Positions 50,313 through 57,966 of a DNA stretch of 64,000 nt are shown here, one piece after another. Position 1 is the first letter of the stretch; each line of letters opens with the position of its first letter. The notes below the pieces were generated by a model, which saw only the letters and a list, made by a program, of their open reading frames with translations, was not told the origin of the DNA and made no database searches. Location: assembly GCF_900142765.1 (NCBI RefSeq), contig NZ_FRCB01000009.1, forward strand, positions 62,001-126,000. The letters run 5' to 3'. The position numbers and the translations under genes are program-made. Origin of the DNA: Roseovarius litoreus. GTDB taxonomy: Bacteria; Pseudomonadota; Alphaproteobacteria; Rhodobacterales; Rhodobacteraceae.

Positions 50313-50603
50313 TCAAATCCACCGATCCACATCCATCCGCTGATGCAGCACCCGGATAACTATGATCTTGTCCGGCGTCTGTCTGAACACCACCAGATGA
50401 CGTTCCGCCACTGCCAGGCGATAACCCGGCTTGGCATTATCTGCGCGACGTGACACCGTCTGACCATCCTGCAAGCCTTTGATCACGCTCCGAAGGGACG
50501 CAACATAAGCATCGGCCTGCGCACGGCCCCACTCCGAAAAACTATATAGCCAGATATCTTCCAGATCGTTTCGCGCTTTTGGGGAAAGTTCGAGCGCCTT
50601 CAT
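50313..50603 (-). CDS. parE: ParE-type toxin of a type II toxin-antitoxin pair
   Basis: The 96-residue protein has the RelE/ParE pattern LSPKARNDLEDIWLYSFSEWGRAQADAYVASLRSVIKGLQ, then RRADNAKPGYRLAVAERHLVVFRQTPDKIIVIRVLHQRMD. ParE toxins poison DNA gyrase. Translation is coupled to the antitoxin, whose stop overlaps this start by 4 nt. The pair lies within a patch of altered base composition next to the NYN gene. Intactness is good; no frameshift is seen. Confidence 0.93.
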   Translation of the reverse strand: MKALELSPKARNDLEDIWLYSFSEWGRAQADAYVASLRSVIKGLQDGQTVSRRADNAKPGYRLAVAERHLVVFRQTPDKIIVIRVLHQRMDVDRWI

Positions 50604-50845
50604 GCAAGATGCTTGGCATGCATCTCCGCCAGAAACTCATCGAAATCGAAGGTTTCCGGTGGTCCGCTCGCCTCGCCCTCGGCGATCGCCGCCCGAAGCC
50701 GCTCCAGCTTTTCCTCTTCCATTTCCAACATCCGCAACCCTGCACGCACCACGTCGCTGGCCGACGCATAGCGCCCACTTTCCACCGCACGGGTTATGAA
50801 ATCGTTAAAGTGATCGCTCAAAACGACCGAGGTGTTGCGCGCCAT
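50600..50845 (-). CDS. parD: ParD-type antitoxin
   Basis: The 81-residue protein has an N-terminal ribbon-helix-helix domain (NTSVVLSDHFNDFITRAVESGRYASASDVVRAGLRMLEMEE) typical of ParD/CopG, followed by an acidic C-terminal tail that would cover the toxin (GPPETFDFDEFLAEMHAKHLA). It binds ParE and its own promoter. The ATG 50845 follows a GGAGACAGGCC ribosome site. The gene precedes parE, the normal order. Confidence 0.93.
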   Translation of the reverse strand: MARNTSVVLSDHFNDFITRAVESGRYASASDVVRAGLRMLEMEEEKLERLRAAIAEGEASGPPETFDFDEFLAEMHAKHLA

Positions 50846-50891
50846 GGCCTGTCTCCTTCGCTACCCAATATACCAATCCTTGGTACCCGGC

Positions 50892-51311
50892 TCAATCCTC
50901 CCCCTCGACCTTCCCGCGCATCGCCTTCACCTCGCCGCGTACCTTCTTGGCCTTCAGCCGCCGTTTCTTCGATCCCAGTGTCGGCCTTGTGGCCACCCGG
51001 CGCTTGGGCGCCACCAACGCCTTGCGGATCAGCTCGGCCAGCCGTTCGCGGGCGATCTCGCGGTTGCGGGCCTGAGATCGGGTCTCCTCCACCTGGATGA
51101 TGATCGCGCCCTCCTTGGTCCAGCGCCGTCCTGCAAGCCGTTGTAAGCGCCGTTTGACAACATCCGGTAAATGCGGCGAGCGCTCCGCCTCGAAACGCAA
51201 CTCCACCGCCGTCGAGACCTTGTTGACATTCTGCCCCCCCGGCCCGCTGGCGCGGATGAACTGTTCGGTCAGTTCCCAGTCCTCGATGGTGATCGTATCG
51301 GTGATCTTCAT
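50892..51311 (-). CDS. arfB: Alternative ribosome-rescue factor ArfB (peptidyl-tRNA hydrolase)
   Basis: The 139-residue protein has the release-factor GGQ loop at residues 25-27 in RASGPGGQNVNKVSTAVELRF and a long basic C-terminal tail (KRRVATRPTLGSKKRRLKAKKVRGEVKAMRGK) that enters the mRNA channel. ArfB frees stalled ribosomes without tmRNA. SmpB is also encoded in this window. ATG 51311 is chosen over a longer frame to 51350, because the family N terminus starts MKITDTITI. A 27-nt dispersed repeat lies 19 bp upstream. Confidence 0.94.
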   Translation of the reverse strand: MKITDTITIEDWELTEQFIRASGPGGQNVNKVSTAVELRFEAERSPHLPDVVKRRLQRLAGRRWTKEGAIIIQVEETRSQARNREIARERLAELIRKALVAPKRRVATRPTLGSKKRRLKAKKVRGEVKAMRGKVEGED

Positions 51312-51329
51312 GCGGTCTTTCGCAGGCAG

Positions 51330-51356
51330 TTGTGTACGGGATGGACACAAATTCGC
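51330..51356. repeat. 27-nt hairpin repeat, copy 2
   Basis: Identical over 27 nt to 12971-12997, including the TTGTGT/ACACAA stem. Here it is 19 bp upstream of arfB, within its presumed leader or promoter. Both copies are followed, about 40 nt later, by GTTTCGTACG. Confidence 0.75.
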
Positions 51357-51419
51357 CCCTCGGGTCCGAATTTCGTCCTGAACGCGGGGTGGTTTCGTAC
51401 GGATCGTACCAAACCCAAA

Positions 51420-51445
51420 GGGCCGTTCCGATCCCGGAACGGCCC
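51420..51445 (-). terminator. Strong GC stem-loop, possible intrinsic terminator
   Basis: GGGCCGTTCCG (51420-51430) and CGGAACGGCCC (51435-51445) make a perfect 11-bp stem with a 4-nt loop. Reading the minus strand it is followed by TTTGGGTTT, a weak T-rich tail. It lies downstream of the tiny ORF at 51515-51571 and could end that transcript or mepA. On the plus strand no T-run follows. Confidence 0.6.
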
Positions 51446-51514
51446 CCTAAAGGCTAGCGAAGGTGGCCCGGTTAGGACGCACCAATTCGGGGGATCATCG
51501 CCCCAGGGACTGCC

Positions 51515-51571
51515 CTAGGACGCACCCTCCCAAACTGTTCCGGCACCTCGCTCCAAATCCTTTATAGACAC
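51515..51571 (-). CDS. 18-residue ORF with near-perfect Shine-Dalgarno, possible leader peptide or dual-function RNA
   Basis: A GTG at 51571 opens VSIKDLERGAGTVWEGAS and ends with TAG at 51515-51517. AAAGGAGGTGG (51576-51586) is almost perfectly complementary to the 16S 3' end, with AGGAGG 7 nt before the start, by far the strongest ribosome site in the region. Codons such as ATA, TTG and ACA are rare around here. Downstream come a GGGG/CCCC hairpin and the 51420-51445 stem-loop. It may be a leader peptide or the coding part of a small RNA; no homologue is recalled. Confidence 0.5.
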   Translation of the reverse strand: MSIKDLERGAGTVWEGAS

Positions 51572-51678
51572 TGGACCACCTCCTTTCGCTTTGTTGAACT
51601 TATCCCCAGCCTGCCACAGATTTTCGGCGTGTCAAAACAAAATGCGGTAGCTCGTGAGAATTTTTCCGCAGGATATGG

Positions 51679-52602
51679 TCAGTCTGCCTGCAAAACCGCC
51701 ACGCATTGCCCCGGCAGGTCCGCCATGGTCAACTCGCGGCGCGGTTTCGGCTTGGGGGCGTTCGGATCAGGCGGCGGCGGGTTGAGGATATTGCTCACCC
51801 ATTCCTGCGCATCCGCGCAGCCATCCCCCGGCGGCGGCGCCTCCTGCTCTACGCAAGACGCTGAATTCGAAGGACATTTCAGGCGCACATGGAAATGGTA
51901 GTGATGCCCCCACCAGGGACGGACCTTGCGCAGCCAGCTTTTGTCGCCGGCCTCGTCCTGGCACATCCGCACCTTGGCGCCCGGAAAAACAAAGATCCGG
52001 TCCGTCCTCGGATCCTTCGCCGCGGCCTTGATGATCTCATGATGCGCCCGGCTCCATTCCCCGTTGGTATAGGCCCCGTTCGCCCGCTGCATCGAGATCG
52101 ACGAAATGCTCTCCCGCTCCGCCCGGCTCAGCGTCAACCGATCCGCCGGCCTCATCCAGATATCCGCATCCATCCCGATCTGATGACTGCGATGCCCCGT
52201 CAACATCGGCCCGCCCCGCGGCTGGCTGATATCGCCGACATAAAGCCCGCTCCAGCCGGGTTGCGTCGCTGCGAAACGGGAAAGATCCTGAATGAAACCA
52301 ATGGTTTCTGGATGTCCCCAGTTGCGGTTCCGGCTGAGCCTCATGGCCTGCCATGTCGGCCCGGTCTCGGCAAGTTGCATACCGCCGGCGAGACAGCCCT
52401 TGGCATATCCGCCAAATGGTTCGGCCGCCTGGCGTGACCCGTCGGGCGCGTTTCCGAACAACTGCTTGGCATGCACGCCCACCATCGCGGCGGGGATGTT
52501 CTGTGTCGAGACGACCTGACGCGGTGCGGAGATGTCCTGTGGCGTCGCGTTGCACCCGGCCAGGATCAGGCCCAAGGCCATCAGTTTCAGGAAGCGATCC
52601 AT
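51679..52602 (-). CDS. mepA: Penicillin-insensitive murein endopeptidase MepA
   Basis: The 307-residue precursor begins MDRFLKLMALGLILAGC, a lipoprotein-type signal with Cys17, unlike the plain Sec signal of the enteric protein. LAS-metallopeptidase motifs follow: TGHRSHQIGMDADIWMRP and the late HYHFHVRLKCP, supplying zinc-binding His and Asp residues. It cleaves D-Ala-mDAP cross-links in peptidoglycan. The C-terminal part is Pro-rich (NPPPPDPNAPKPKP). Its start overlaps the preceding MFS gene's stop by 16 nt. Confidence 0.93.
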   Translation of the reverse strand: MDRFLKLMALGLILAGCNATPQDISAPRQVVSTQNIPAAMVGVHAKQLFGNAPDGSRQAAEPFGGYAKGCLAGGMQLAETGPTWQAMRLSRNRNWGHPETIGFIQDLSRFAATQPGWSGLYVGDISQPRGGPMLTGHRSHQIGMDADIWMRPADRLTLSRAERESISSISMQRANGAYTNGEWSRAHHEIIKAAAKDPRTDRIFVFPGAKVRMCQDEAGDKSWLRKVRPWWGHHYHFHVRLKCPSNSASCVEQEAPPPGDGCADAQEWVSNILNPPPPDPNAPKPKPRRELTMADLPGQCVAVLQAD

Positions 52603-53966
52603 GTCTCACTGTCTCCCTTCGGTTGAACCCACCGTAGCAGCACCAGACCGATCAGGAAAAGAACAATCACCGGAGAAACACCGATGCGCGCACTCTCGCT
52701 AAGGGCTGTGACGGTTCCGATCAGGGCTGGCGCCAGAAAGGCGGTGGCTCGACCCGACAGCCCATAAAGTCCAAAGCTTTCGGTCGGCGCCTTGGGGTCG
52801 GTGTGGCGCACCATCAGCGACCGGCTTGCCGCCTGCAAAGTACCACCAAACCCGCCGATCAGAACACCGCAGCCGAAGAAGATGATGTCGGGCAGTCTTG
52901 ATCCATCGGCCAGCGCTATCCCGAAAAGCTGCTCGCGGTCCATGCCCACCACGATCACACAGACCATGATCAGCGCCCAAACCGATGCGATGATCACCGG
53001 CTTGGGGCCAAAGGCGCGGTCCGCCTTGCCCCCGATCCAACTGAATACGGCGGCAGCAATCGCGCCGATGATCCCGAAGATCCCGATGAAGACGAGCGGC
53101 CAGTTCAGAACCAGAGCCGCATATGTCCCGCCAAACCCATAAAGCCCGTTCAGCGCATCGCGATACATCATCGATGACCCCAGATAGGCCGACAAGCTGA
53201 TGCGGCGGCGCAGGGACTTCACCGACTTGACCAGCAGGGCCATCGCATCGCCGACACCTTTGCCCTGTGCGGGAGGTCCGACATCCCTGACCCACAGAAA
53301 GTAAGGGATCATGAAGATCACGAACCATATCGCCACGAAAGGCCCTACAAAGCGCGTGCCTTCTTTCTGCGTGGCATCGAGACCAAAGGCCGGGTCAAGC
53401 CCGATCAATGTCTTGCCCGAGGGTTGTTCCACGAACAGCAACAGCATGATGATCAACGACAGCACGCCACCCACATAGCCGATGGCGAACCCGGATCCCG
53501 ACAAGGCGCCTACCTCTTCCTTGGAGCCAAGCGAGGGTAACTGCGAGTTGATGAAGATCAGTGCATATTCGGCCCCGATGAAGCCGATGCCGAACGCGGT
53601 CAGGGCCAGCCACATGTTCGATCCGTCAGGCTGCGTCCACCACAGCCCGGTCGCCCCAATCACATAAAGCACCGAAAATCCGATGATCCATGGCAACCGG
53701 CGGCCTGTCGTATCCGCAAGCGCCCCCATGAAGGGCGCACCGAAGCCGATGATGAGCCCTGTAATCGTCAGGCATAGCGACCACAGGCTTTGGGCCCTGG
53801 CATCGGCGGCCTGTTCGTCAAGGCCGGACGCCATGAAGTATTCGGCGGCGGTAGCGGCAAAGAAAGGGCCGAAGATGAACGTGATCAACAGCGTATGGTA
53901 AGGCTGGCTTGCCCAATCGAAAAAGAACCAACCCCAGATACGCTTACGCTTTGAAATACCGGTCAT
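52587..53966 (-). CDS. MFS transporter, UMF1/Atg22 type
   Basis: The 459-residue protein has about twelve hydrophobic helices and starts WGWFFFDWASQPYHTLLITFIFGPFFAA, the FDWA motif of the UMF1 family (Atg22-like), followed by GFGAPFMGALADTTGRRLPWI and LIGGFGGTLQAASRSLMVRH. The yeast relative exports amino acids from the vacuole; the bacterial substrate is unknown. Overlap with mepA by 16 nt suggests one transcript. A C-terminal hydrophobic helix ends with a polar tail. Confidence 0.92.
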   Translation of the reverse strand: MTGISKRKRIWGWFFFDWASQPYHTLLITFIFGPFFAATAAEYFMASGLDEQAADARAQSLWSLCLTITGLIIGFGAPFMGALADTTGRRLPWIIGFSVLYVIGATGLWWTQPDGSNMWLALTAFGIGFIGAEYALIFINSQLPSLGSKEEVGALSGSGFAIGYVGGVLSLIIMLLLFVEQPSGKTLIGLDPAFGLDATQKEGTRFVGPFVAIWFVIFMIPYFLWVRDVGPPAQGKGVGDAMALLVKSVKSLRRRISLSAYLGSSMMYRDALNGLYGFGGTYAALVLNWPLVFIGIFGIIGAIAAAVFSWIGGKADRAFGPKPVIIASVWALIMVCVIVVGMDREQLFGIALADGSRLPDIIFFGCGVLIGGFGGTLQAASRSLMVRHTDPKAPTESFGLYGLSGRATAFLAPALIGTVTALSESARIGVSPVIVLFLIGLVLLRWVQPKGDSETWIAS

Positions 53967-54017
53967 GCTCGCCTCTTGTTTGACAAGATATGACAGGCTC
54001 CTTGCGGTTCTATCAAG

Positions 54018-54554
54018 CTATTCCTGCGCAGGCGGCCAGGGTCTTTGCGCTTCGGCCGCGATCCACGCACTGACCCACTCGGGCGCTTCCGGCACGGGTG
54101 CCGTTTGGCCCATGACATCGAAGACCCTTGCAGGCGGCACGATCCCGGCCTTGCCGGTCACGGCGATCCGCAAAAGAATGTGGTTGGCGCAGTCTCCATC
54201 GGGTTTCCACATAGACTGTTCGATATAAACGAAACGGTCATCCCAGAACACCACGCGCGATCGCATCGTTATGCGTTCGAACATGCGAATTCGGCGTCGA
54301 TACCTGACGGATGCACCCGCCACAGCAAGCCCCCAGCCTTGCGGCTTGATCGCGTCGATCAGCCCGATGCGCTGTGCAAGGGGGATACGCCCCAGATCGA
54401 ACAGGGTCAGGGTCCGACCGTTGTTCAATTCCATCCACATGTCGATGTCCCAAGGCAGGCAGATATGGCTCGAGACATGAACCCCGGTCGCTGCGAGGGG
54501 CGGATCTTTGCGGTGCTTGAACATCTGCCAGAACAGGCGCGGGGCTGGATACAT
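54018..54554 (-). CDS. Acyl-CoA thioesterase family protein (hot-dog fold)
   Basis: The 178-residue protein shows the hot-dog thioesterase pattern: SSHICLPWDIDMWMELNNGRTLTLFDLGRIPLAQRIGL and WGLAVAGASVRYRRRIRMFERITMRSRVVFWDDRFVYIEQSMW, resembling 4-hydroxybenzoyl-CoA thioesterase-like proteins (the YbgC or THEM6 type). The D in MWMELNN and surrounding residues take the position of the catalytic acid. Substrate unknown. ATG 54554 follows AAAGGAG. It is divergent from yggT. Confidence 0.85.
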   Translation of the reverse strand: MYPAPRLFWQMFKHRKDPPLAATGVHVSSHICLPWDIDMWMELNNGRTLTLFDLGRIPLAQRIGLIDAIKPQGWGLAVAGASVRYRRRIRMFERITMRSRVVFWDDRFVYIEQSMWKPDGDCANHILLRIAVTGKAGIVPPARVFDVMGQTAPVPEAPEWVSAWIAAEAQRPWPPAQE

Positions 54555-54682
54555 CTGAAGCTCCTTTCTTTGCGGGTTTTCTGCCCGCGGCACGGCGGCG
54601 TCAACCGCAACCCGGCGTCAGGCTTGCGCTTTGCCGCCGGCGCGCTTAGGTCTTGGGCGTTTCGCGGTTGAAGGACACTCCC

Positions 54683-54970
54683 ATGCAATCCCTGTTTCAG
54701 ATCCTCATGCTCCTGCTTGATGTGCTTTGGTTCTTCATCATTGCGCATGTCGTGATGAGCTGGCTGATAAACTTCCAGGTGCTGAACCTGCATCAGCAAT
54801 TCGTGGCGCAGATCTGGTACATGCTCAACCGCATCCTGGAGCCGATCTATGGCCCGATCCGGCGGATCCTGCCATCCATGTCCGGTATCGATCTGGCGCC
54901 CCTCGTGGCCTTGATCGCGGTCTATGCAATCCGCATCATCCTGATGAACAATGCGGCGGCCTTTTACTGA
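54683..54970 (+). CDS. YggT family membrane protein
   Basis: The 95-residue protein has two hydrophobic helices (ILMLLLDVLWFFIIAHVVMSWLI and LAPLVALIAVYAIRIILM) around the conserved loop NRILEPIYGPIRRILPSMSGIDLAP, which matches the YggT/Ycf19 family. Family members are linked to osmotic adaptation and division-site placement, but a function here is open. ATG 54683 follows AAGGACACTCCC. recQ follows 74 nt later. Confidence 0.93.
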   Translation: MQSLFQILMLLLDVLWFFIIAHVVMSWLINFQVLNLHQQFVAQIWYMLNRILEPIYGPIRRILPSMSGIDLAPLVALIAVYAIRIILMNNAAAFY

Positions 54971-55044
54971 CCAGCCTCTTGTTCCGCGATTCCGAGTGTG
55001 AAAAAGTCCTGCCAAGAGCAGAGTTAAAGACAGACAGGACTTTC

Positions 55045-57084
55045 ATGCCGGGCGCGACCACGCTTTTGCGCGACATCTTTGGATTTGATGCGTTCCGCCC
55101 CGGGCAGGAAGACATCGTCGATGCCGTGGCACAGGGCGAAAACGTGCTGGCCATCATGCCGACGGGTGGTGGCAAATCCCTTTGTTTCCAACTGCCCGCT
55201 CTGATGCGCGAGGGTGTGACGGTGGTGATTTCACCGCTGATTGCGCTCATGCGGGATCAGGTCCGCGCGCTGCGCGAGGTCGGGGTAGAAGCTGGGGCGC
55301 TGACGTCGGGCAACACCGAAGAGGAAACATCTGCCGTCTGGGACGCTTTGGACAAGGGGCGGCTCAAGCTTCTTTATATCGCGCCGGAACGGCTTGCGGC
55401 CGGATCGTCCATGACCATGTTGCGGCGCATCGGTGTCAGCCTGATCGCGGTGGACGAAGCCCATTGCGTCAGCCAGTGGGGCCATGATTTCAGGCCGGAT
55501 TATCTGCGGATAGGGGAATTGCGACGGGCGCTTGGCGTGCCGCTGGCCGCCTTCACCGCCACGGCCGATGCCGAAACCCGCGCCGAGATCGTCGAAAAGC
55601 TGTTTGATGGTCAACCGCCGCAAACCTTCCTGCGTGGTTTCGACCGGCCCAATATCCACCTCGCCTTCAGCCCCAAGGACAGCCCTCGCCGGCAGATCAT
55701 GGATTTCGCCGCGGCGCGCAAGGGACAGTCCGGCATCATCTATTGCGGAACGCGCGCCCGCACCGAAAGCCTGTCCAGGGCCTTGTGCGAAAGTGGCCAC
55801 AACGCGTGCCATTATCACGGCGGCATGGACCCCGAAGGCCGGCGCGAGGTCGAGACCCGGTTCAACACCGAGGACGGATTGATCGTGGTTGCAACGGTGG
55901 CCTTCGGGATGGGCGTGGACAAGCCCGATATCCGTTGGGTCGCACATGCCGATCTGCCGAAGTCGATCGAAGCTTATTATCAGGAAATCGGCCGCGCCGG
56001 TCGCGACGGGGCGCCAGCGGAAACCCTGACCTTGTTCGGCCCCGACGACATCCGCCTGCGCCGATCCCAGATCGACGAGGGGCTTGCCCCGCCGGAGCGC
56101 CGCATGGCGGATCACGGCAGGCTGAACGCGCTTCTGGGGCTGGCCGAGGCTTTGGAATGCCGCCGTGCCAATCTCTTGCGCTATTTCGGTGAAGAGGCGA
56201 CCGCCTGTGGCAATTGCGATCTTTGCGACACGCCGCCTGAGACGTTCGACGGAACCGAGGCCGTGCGCAAGGCGCTATCGGCCATATTGCGCACCGATGA
56301 ACGGTTCGGCGCGGGGCATCTGATCGATATCCTGACAGGCAATGCGACCGACAAGGTCCGCCAGAGGGGTCACGATCAGCTGCCCACATTCGGTGTGGGG
56401 CGCGACATCGACAGGCGGGGCTGGCAGGGTGTGTTCCGGCAAATGATGGGGCATGATCTGGTGCGTCCCGACCCCGAGCGTCATGGCGCGCTGCGCATGA
56501 CCGAGGCCGCGCGGCCGATCCTGCGCGATGAACAGCCGATCACCCTGCGCCGCGACACGCTGGTTTCCAAATCGAACCGCCCCGCGGTGCGCGCGCTTGT
56601 ATCGGACGAGGATGCGCCGTTGCTGTCGGCGCTCAAGGCCAAGCGCCGGGCGCTGGCCGAGGCCGTCAAGGTGCCTGCCTATGTGGTGTTCGCCGATCGC
56701 ACCCTGATCGAAATGGCCGAGACCCGCCCTGTGACGCTGGATCAGATGGCCCGGATCAGCGGCGTCGGCGCCAAGAAACTGGAACGCTATGGTGATGCCT
56801 TCCTGTCGATCATCAATGGCGAGGCGGAGGCATTGCACCCCAAGCGGCGCAAGCTGGCGGGGCGCGCGGCGGGGTCGCTGTACGATCAGCTTCTCGAAGT
56901 GCAGGCCGATCTTGCGCGCGGCGAGGGCGGCATCGACAAGCCGCTGAGTTGTTCGGCCTCGCTTCTGGCGCGGGTCGCTTCGAGCCGGCCGCGTGATCTG
57001 GGCGAGCTGACCCGCATCTTGGGCGAACGGCGGGCCGAAAGGTTTGGCCCGGCATTTCTGGACGTTCTGCACACGGCGGACTAA
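55045..57084 (+). CDS. recQ: ATP-dependent DNA helicase RecQ
   Basis: The 679-residue helicase has Walker A MPTGGGKS (Lys44), DEAH in VDEAHCVSQWGHDFRP, FTATADAETR, IIYCGTRARTE, and the motif VI region YYQEIGRAGRDG. A zinc-binding cluster (FGEEATACGNCDLC) precedes the winged helix and an HRDC domain (YVVFADRTLIEMAETRPVTLDQMARISGVGAKKLERYG). It unwinds DNA in recombination repair. Start ATG 55045 gives the standard N terminus. A frame that continues upstream to 54727 overlaps yggT and is not used. Confidence 0.96.
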   Translation: MPGATTLLRDIFGFDAFRPGQEDIVDAVAQGENVLAIMPTGGGKSLCFQLPALMREGVTVVISPLIALMRDQVRALREVGVEAGALTSGNTEEETSAVWDALDKGRLKLLYIAPERLAAGSSMTMLRRIGVSLIAVDEAHCVSQWGHDFRPDYLRIGELRRALGVPLAAFTATADAETRAEIVEKLFDGQPPQTFLRGFDRPNIHLAFSPKDSPRRQIMDFAAARKGQSGIIYCGTRARTESLSRALCESGHNACHYHGGMDPEGRREVETRFNTEDGLIVVATVAFGMGVDKPDIRWVAHADLPKSIEAYYQEIGRAGRDGAPAETLTLFGPDDIRLRRSQIDEGLAPPERRMADHGRLNALLGLAEALECRRANLLRYFGEEATACGNCDLCDTPPETFDGTEAVRKALSAILRTDERFGAGHLIDILTGNATDKVRQRGHDQLPTFGVGRDIDRRGWQGVFRQMMGHDLVRPDPERHGALRMTEAARPILRDEQPITLRRDTLVSKSNRPAVRALVSDEDAPLLSALKAKRRALAEAVKVPAYVVFADRTLIEMAETRPVTLDQMARISGVGAKKLERYGDAFLSIINGEAEALHPKRRKLAGRAAGSLYDQLLEVQADLARGEGGIDKPLSCSASLLARVASSRPRDLGELTRILGERRAERFGPAFLDVLHTAD

Positions 57085-57117
57085 ATCCTGCTCAACTCAT
57101 AGCAAGGGACTTTTCAC

Positions 57118-57879
57118 ATGCTGGTTGTCGTTTCCCCCGCCAAGAAGATGGACATGGACCCGGTGGAGGGGATCACCCCCACACGCCCGATGTTTCGCGC
57201 CGAGGCGGATGAGCTGGCCGGTGTGGCGCAGGGCCTTTCGGTGGATGCGTTGCAAAAGCTGATGAAGATCAGCGAGAACCTGGCCAAGCTGAACCGGGAC
57301 AGGTTCAGCGAATTCGGCTCGATGGCGGAAAAGCCCGCGGCGCTGGCCTTTGCCGGTGACACGTATCAGGGGCTTGAGGCGACGTCGCTGGAACCTGAGG
57401 AAATGGCTTGGGCGCAGGATCATTTCCGCATTCTGTCGGGCCTTTATGGCCTGCTTCGGCCTCTGGACGCGATCGAGCCTTACCGGCTGGAAATGGGCAG
57501 CCGCCTGAACACCGCCAAAGGCAAGACGCTTTATGAATATTGGGGCGACAAGATTTCCCGCGCCCTCAATGAACAGGCGGACCAGATCGGCGCCGAGGTG
57601 CTGGTCAATTGCGCCAGCCAGGAATATTTCGGCGCGGTCGATCCCAAGGCGCTCAAGCTGCGGGTGGTGACGCCGGTGTTCATGGAGGACAAGCCGGGTG
57701 GCCCCAAGATCGTCAGCTTCTACGCCAAAAGGGCGCGCGGGGCGATGGCGCGGTATATCATCCAGCGCCGGTTGACCGATGCCGAGGCCCTGACCGAGTT
57801 CGACACCGGCGGCTATCGCTATCGGCCCGATATGTCCGAGCCTGACAAACCCGTATTCGTGCGCGCCGAGAGCGACTGA
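57118..57879 (+). CDS. yaaA: Peroxide stress protein YaaA
   Basis: The 253-residue protein begins MLVVVSPAKKMDM and contains KLMKISENLAKLNRDRF, FAGDTYQGLEA, FRILSGLYGLLRPLDAIEPYRLEMGSRL, LVNCASQEYF and KIVSFYAKRARGAMARYII, all YaaA (DUF328) motifs. YaaA lowers intracellular free iron under peroxide stress. It follows recQ by 33 nt. Its TGA at 57877-57879 is also the first three bases of a dispersed inverted-repeat element. Confidence 0.95.
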   Translation: MLVVVSPAKKMDMDPVEGITPTRPMFRAEADELAGVAQGLSVDALQKLMKISENLAKLNRDRFSEFGSMAEKPAALAFAGDTYQGLEATSLEPEEMAWAQDHFRILSGLYGLLRPLDAIEPYRLEMGSRLNTAKGKTLYEYWGDKISRALNEQADQIGAEVLVNCASQEYFGAVDPKALKLRVVTPVFMEDKPGGPKIVSFYAKRARGAMARYIIQRRLTDAEALTEFDTGGYRYRPDMSEPDKPVFVRAESD

Positions 57880-57966
57880 AGCGTTTCGCCTTTAACCTGA
57901 GGCATCAGCTAAAGGCGAAACGCGCGCAACGATTGAACAGAGCCCTGCATTTCGCGAAACGCTTCA
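57877..57966. repeat. Dispersed palindrome-rich element, copy 3, supplying two stop codons
   Basis: TGAAGCGTTTCGC (57877-57889) and GCGAAACGCTTCA (57954-57966) are exact 13-bp terminal inverted repeats; the first TGA ends yaaA and the last TCA, read on the minus strand, ends the histidine-kinase gene. Inside is a perfect 14-bp stem GCGTTTCGCCTTTA/TAAAGGCGAAACGC (57881-57894, 57910-57923) and the core CAACGATTGAACAG. As it lies between convergent genes it may also end transcription from both sides. Confidence 0.9.

Noticed and set aside
50093..50332. 79-codon minus-strand frame in the NYN leader
   Set aside because: It overlaps the NYN start and the inverted repeat and has no recognisable domain or ribosome site.
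51171..51518. Plus-strand frame of 115 codons across the arfB leader and hairpins
   Set aside because: It crosses the dispersed repeat and a perfect stem-loop and has no ribosome site; the reverse strand carries the tiny ORF with the strong site.
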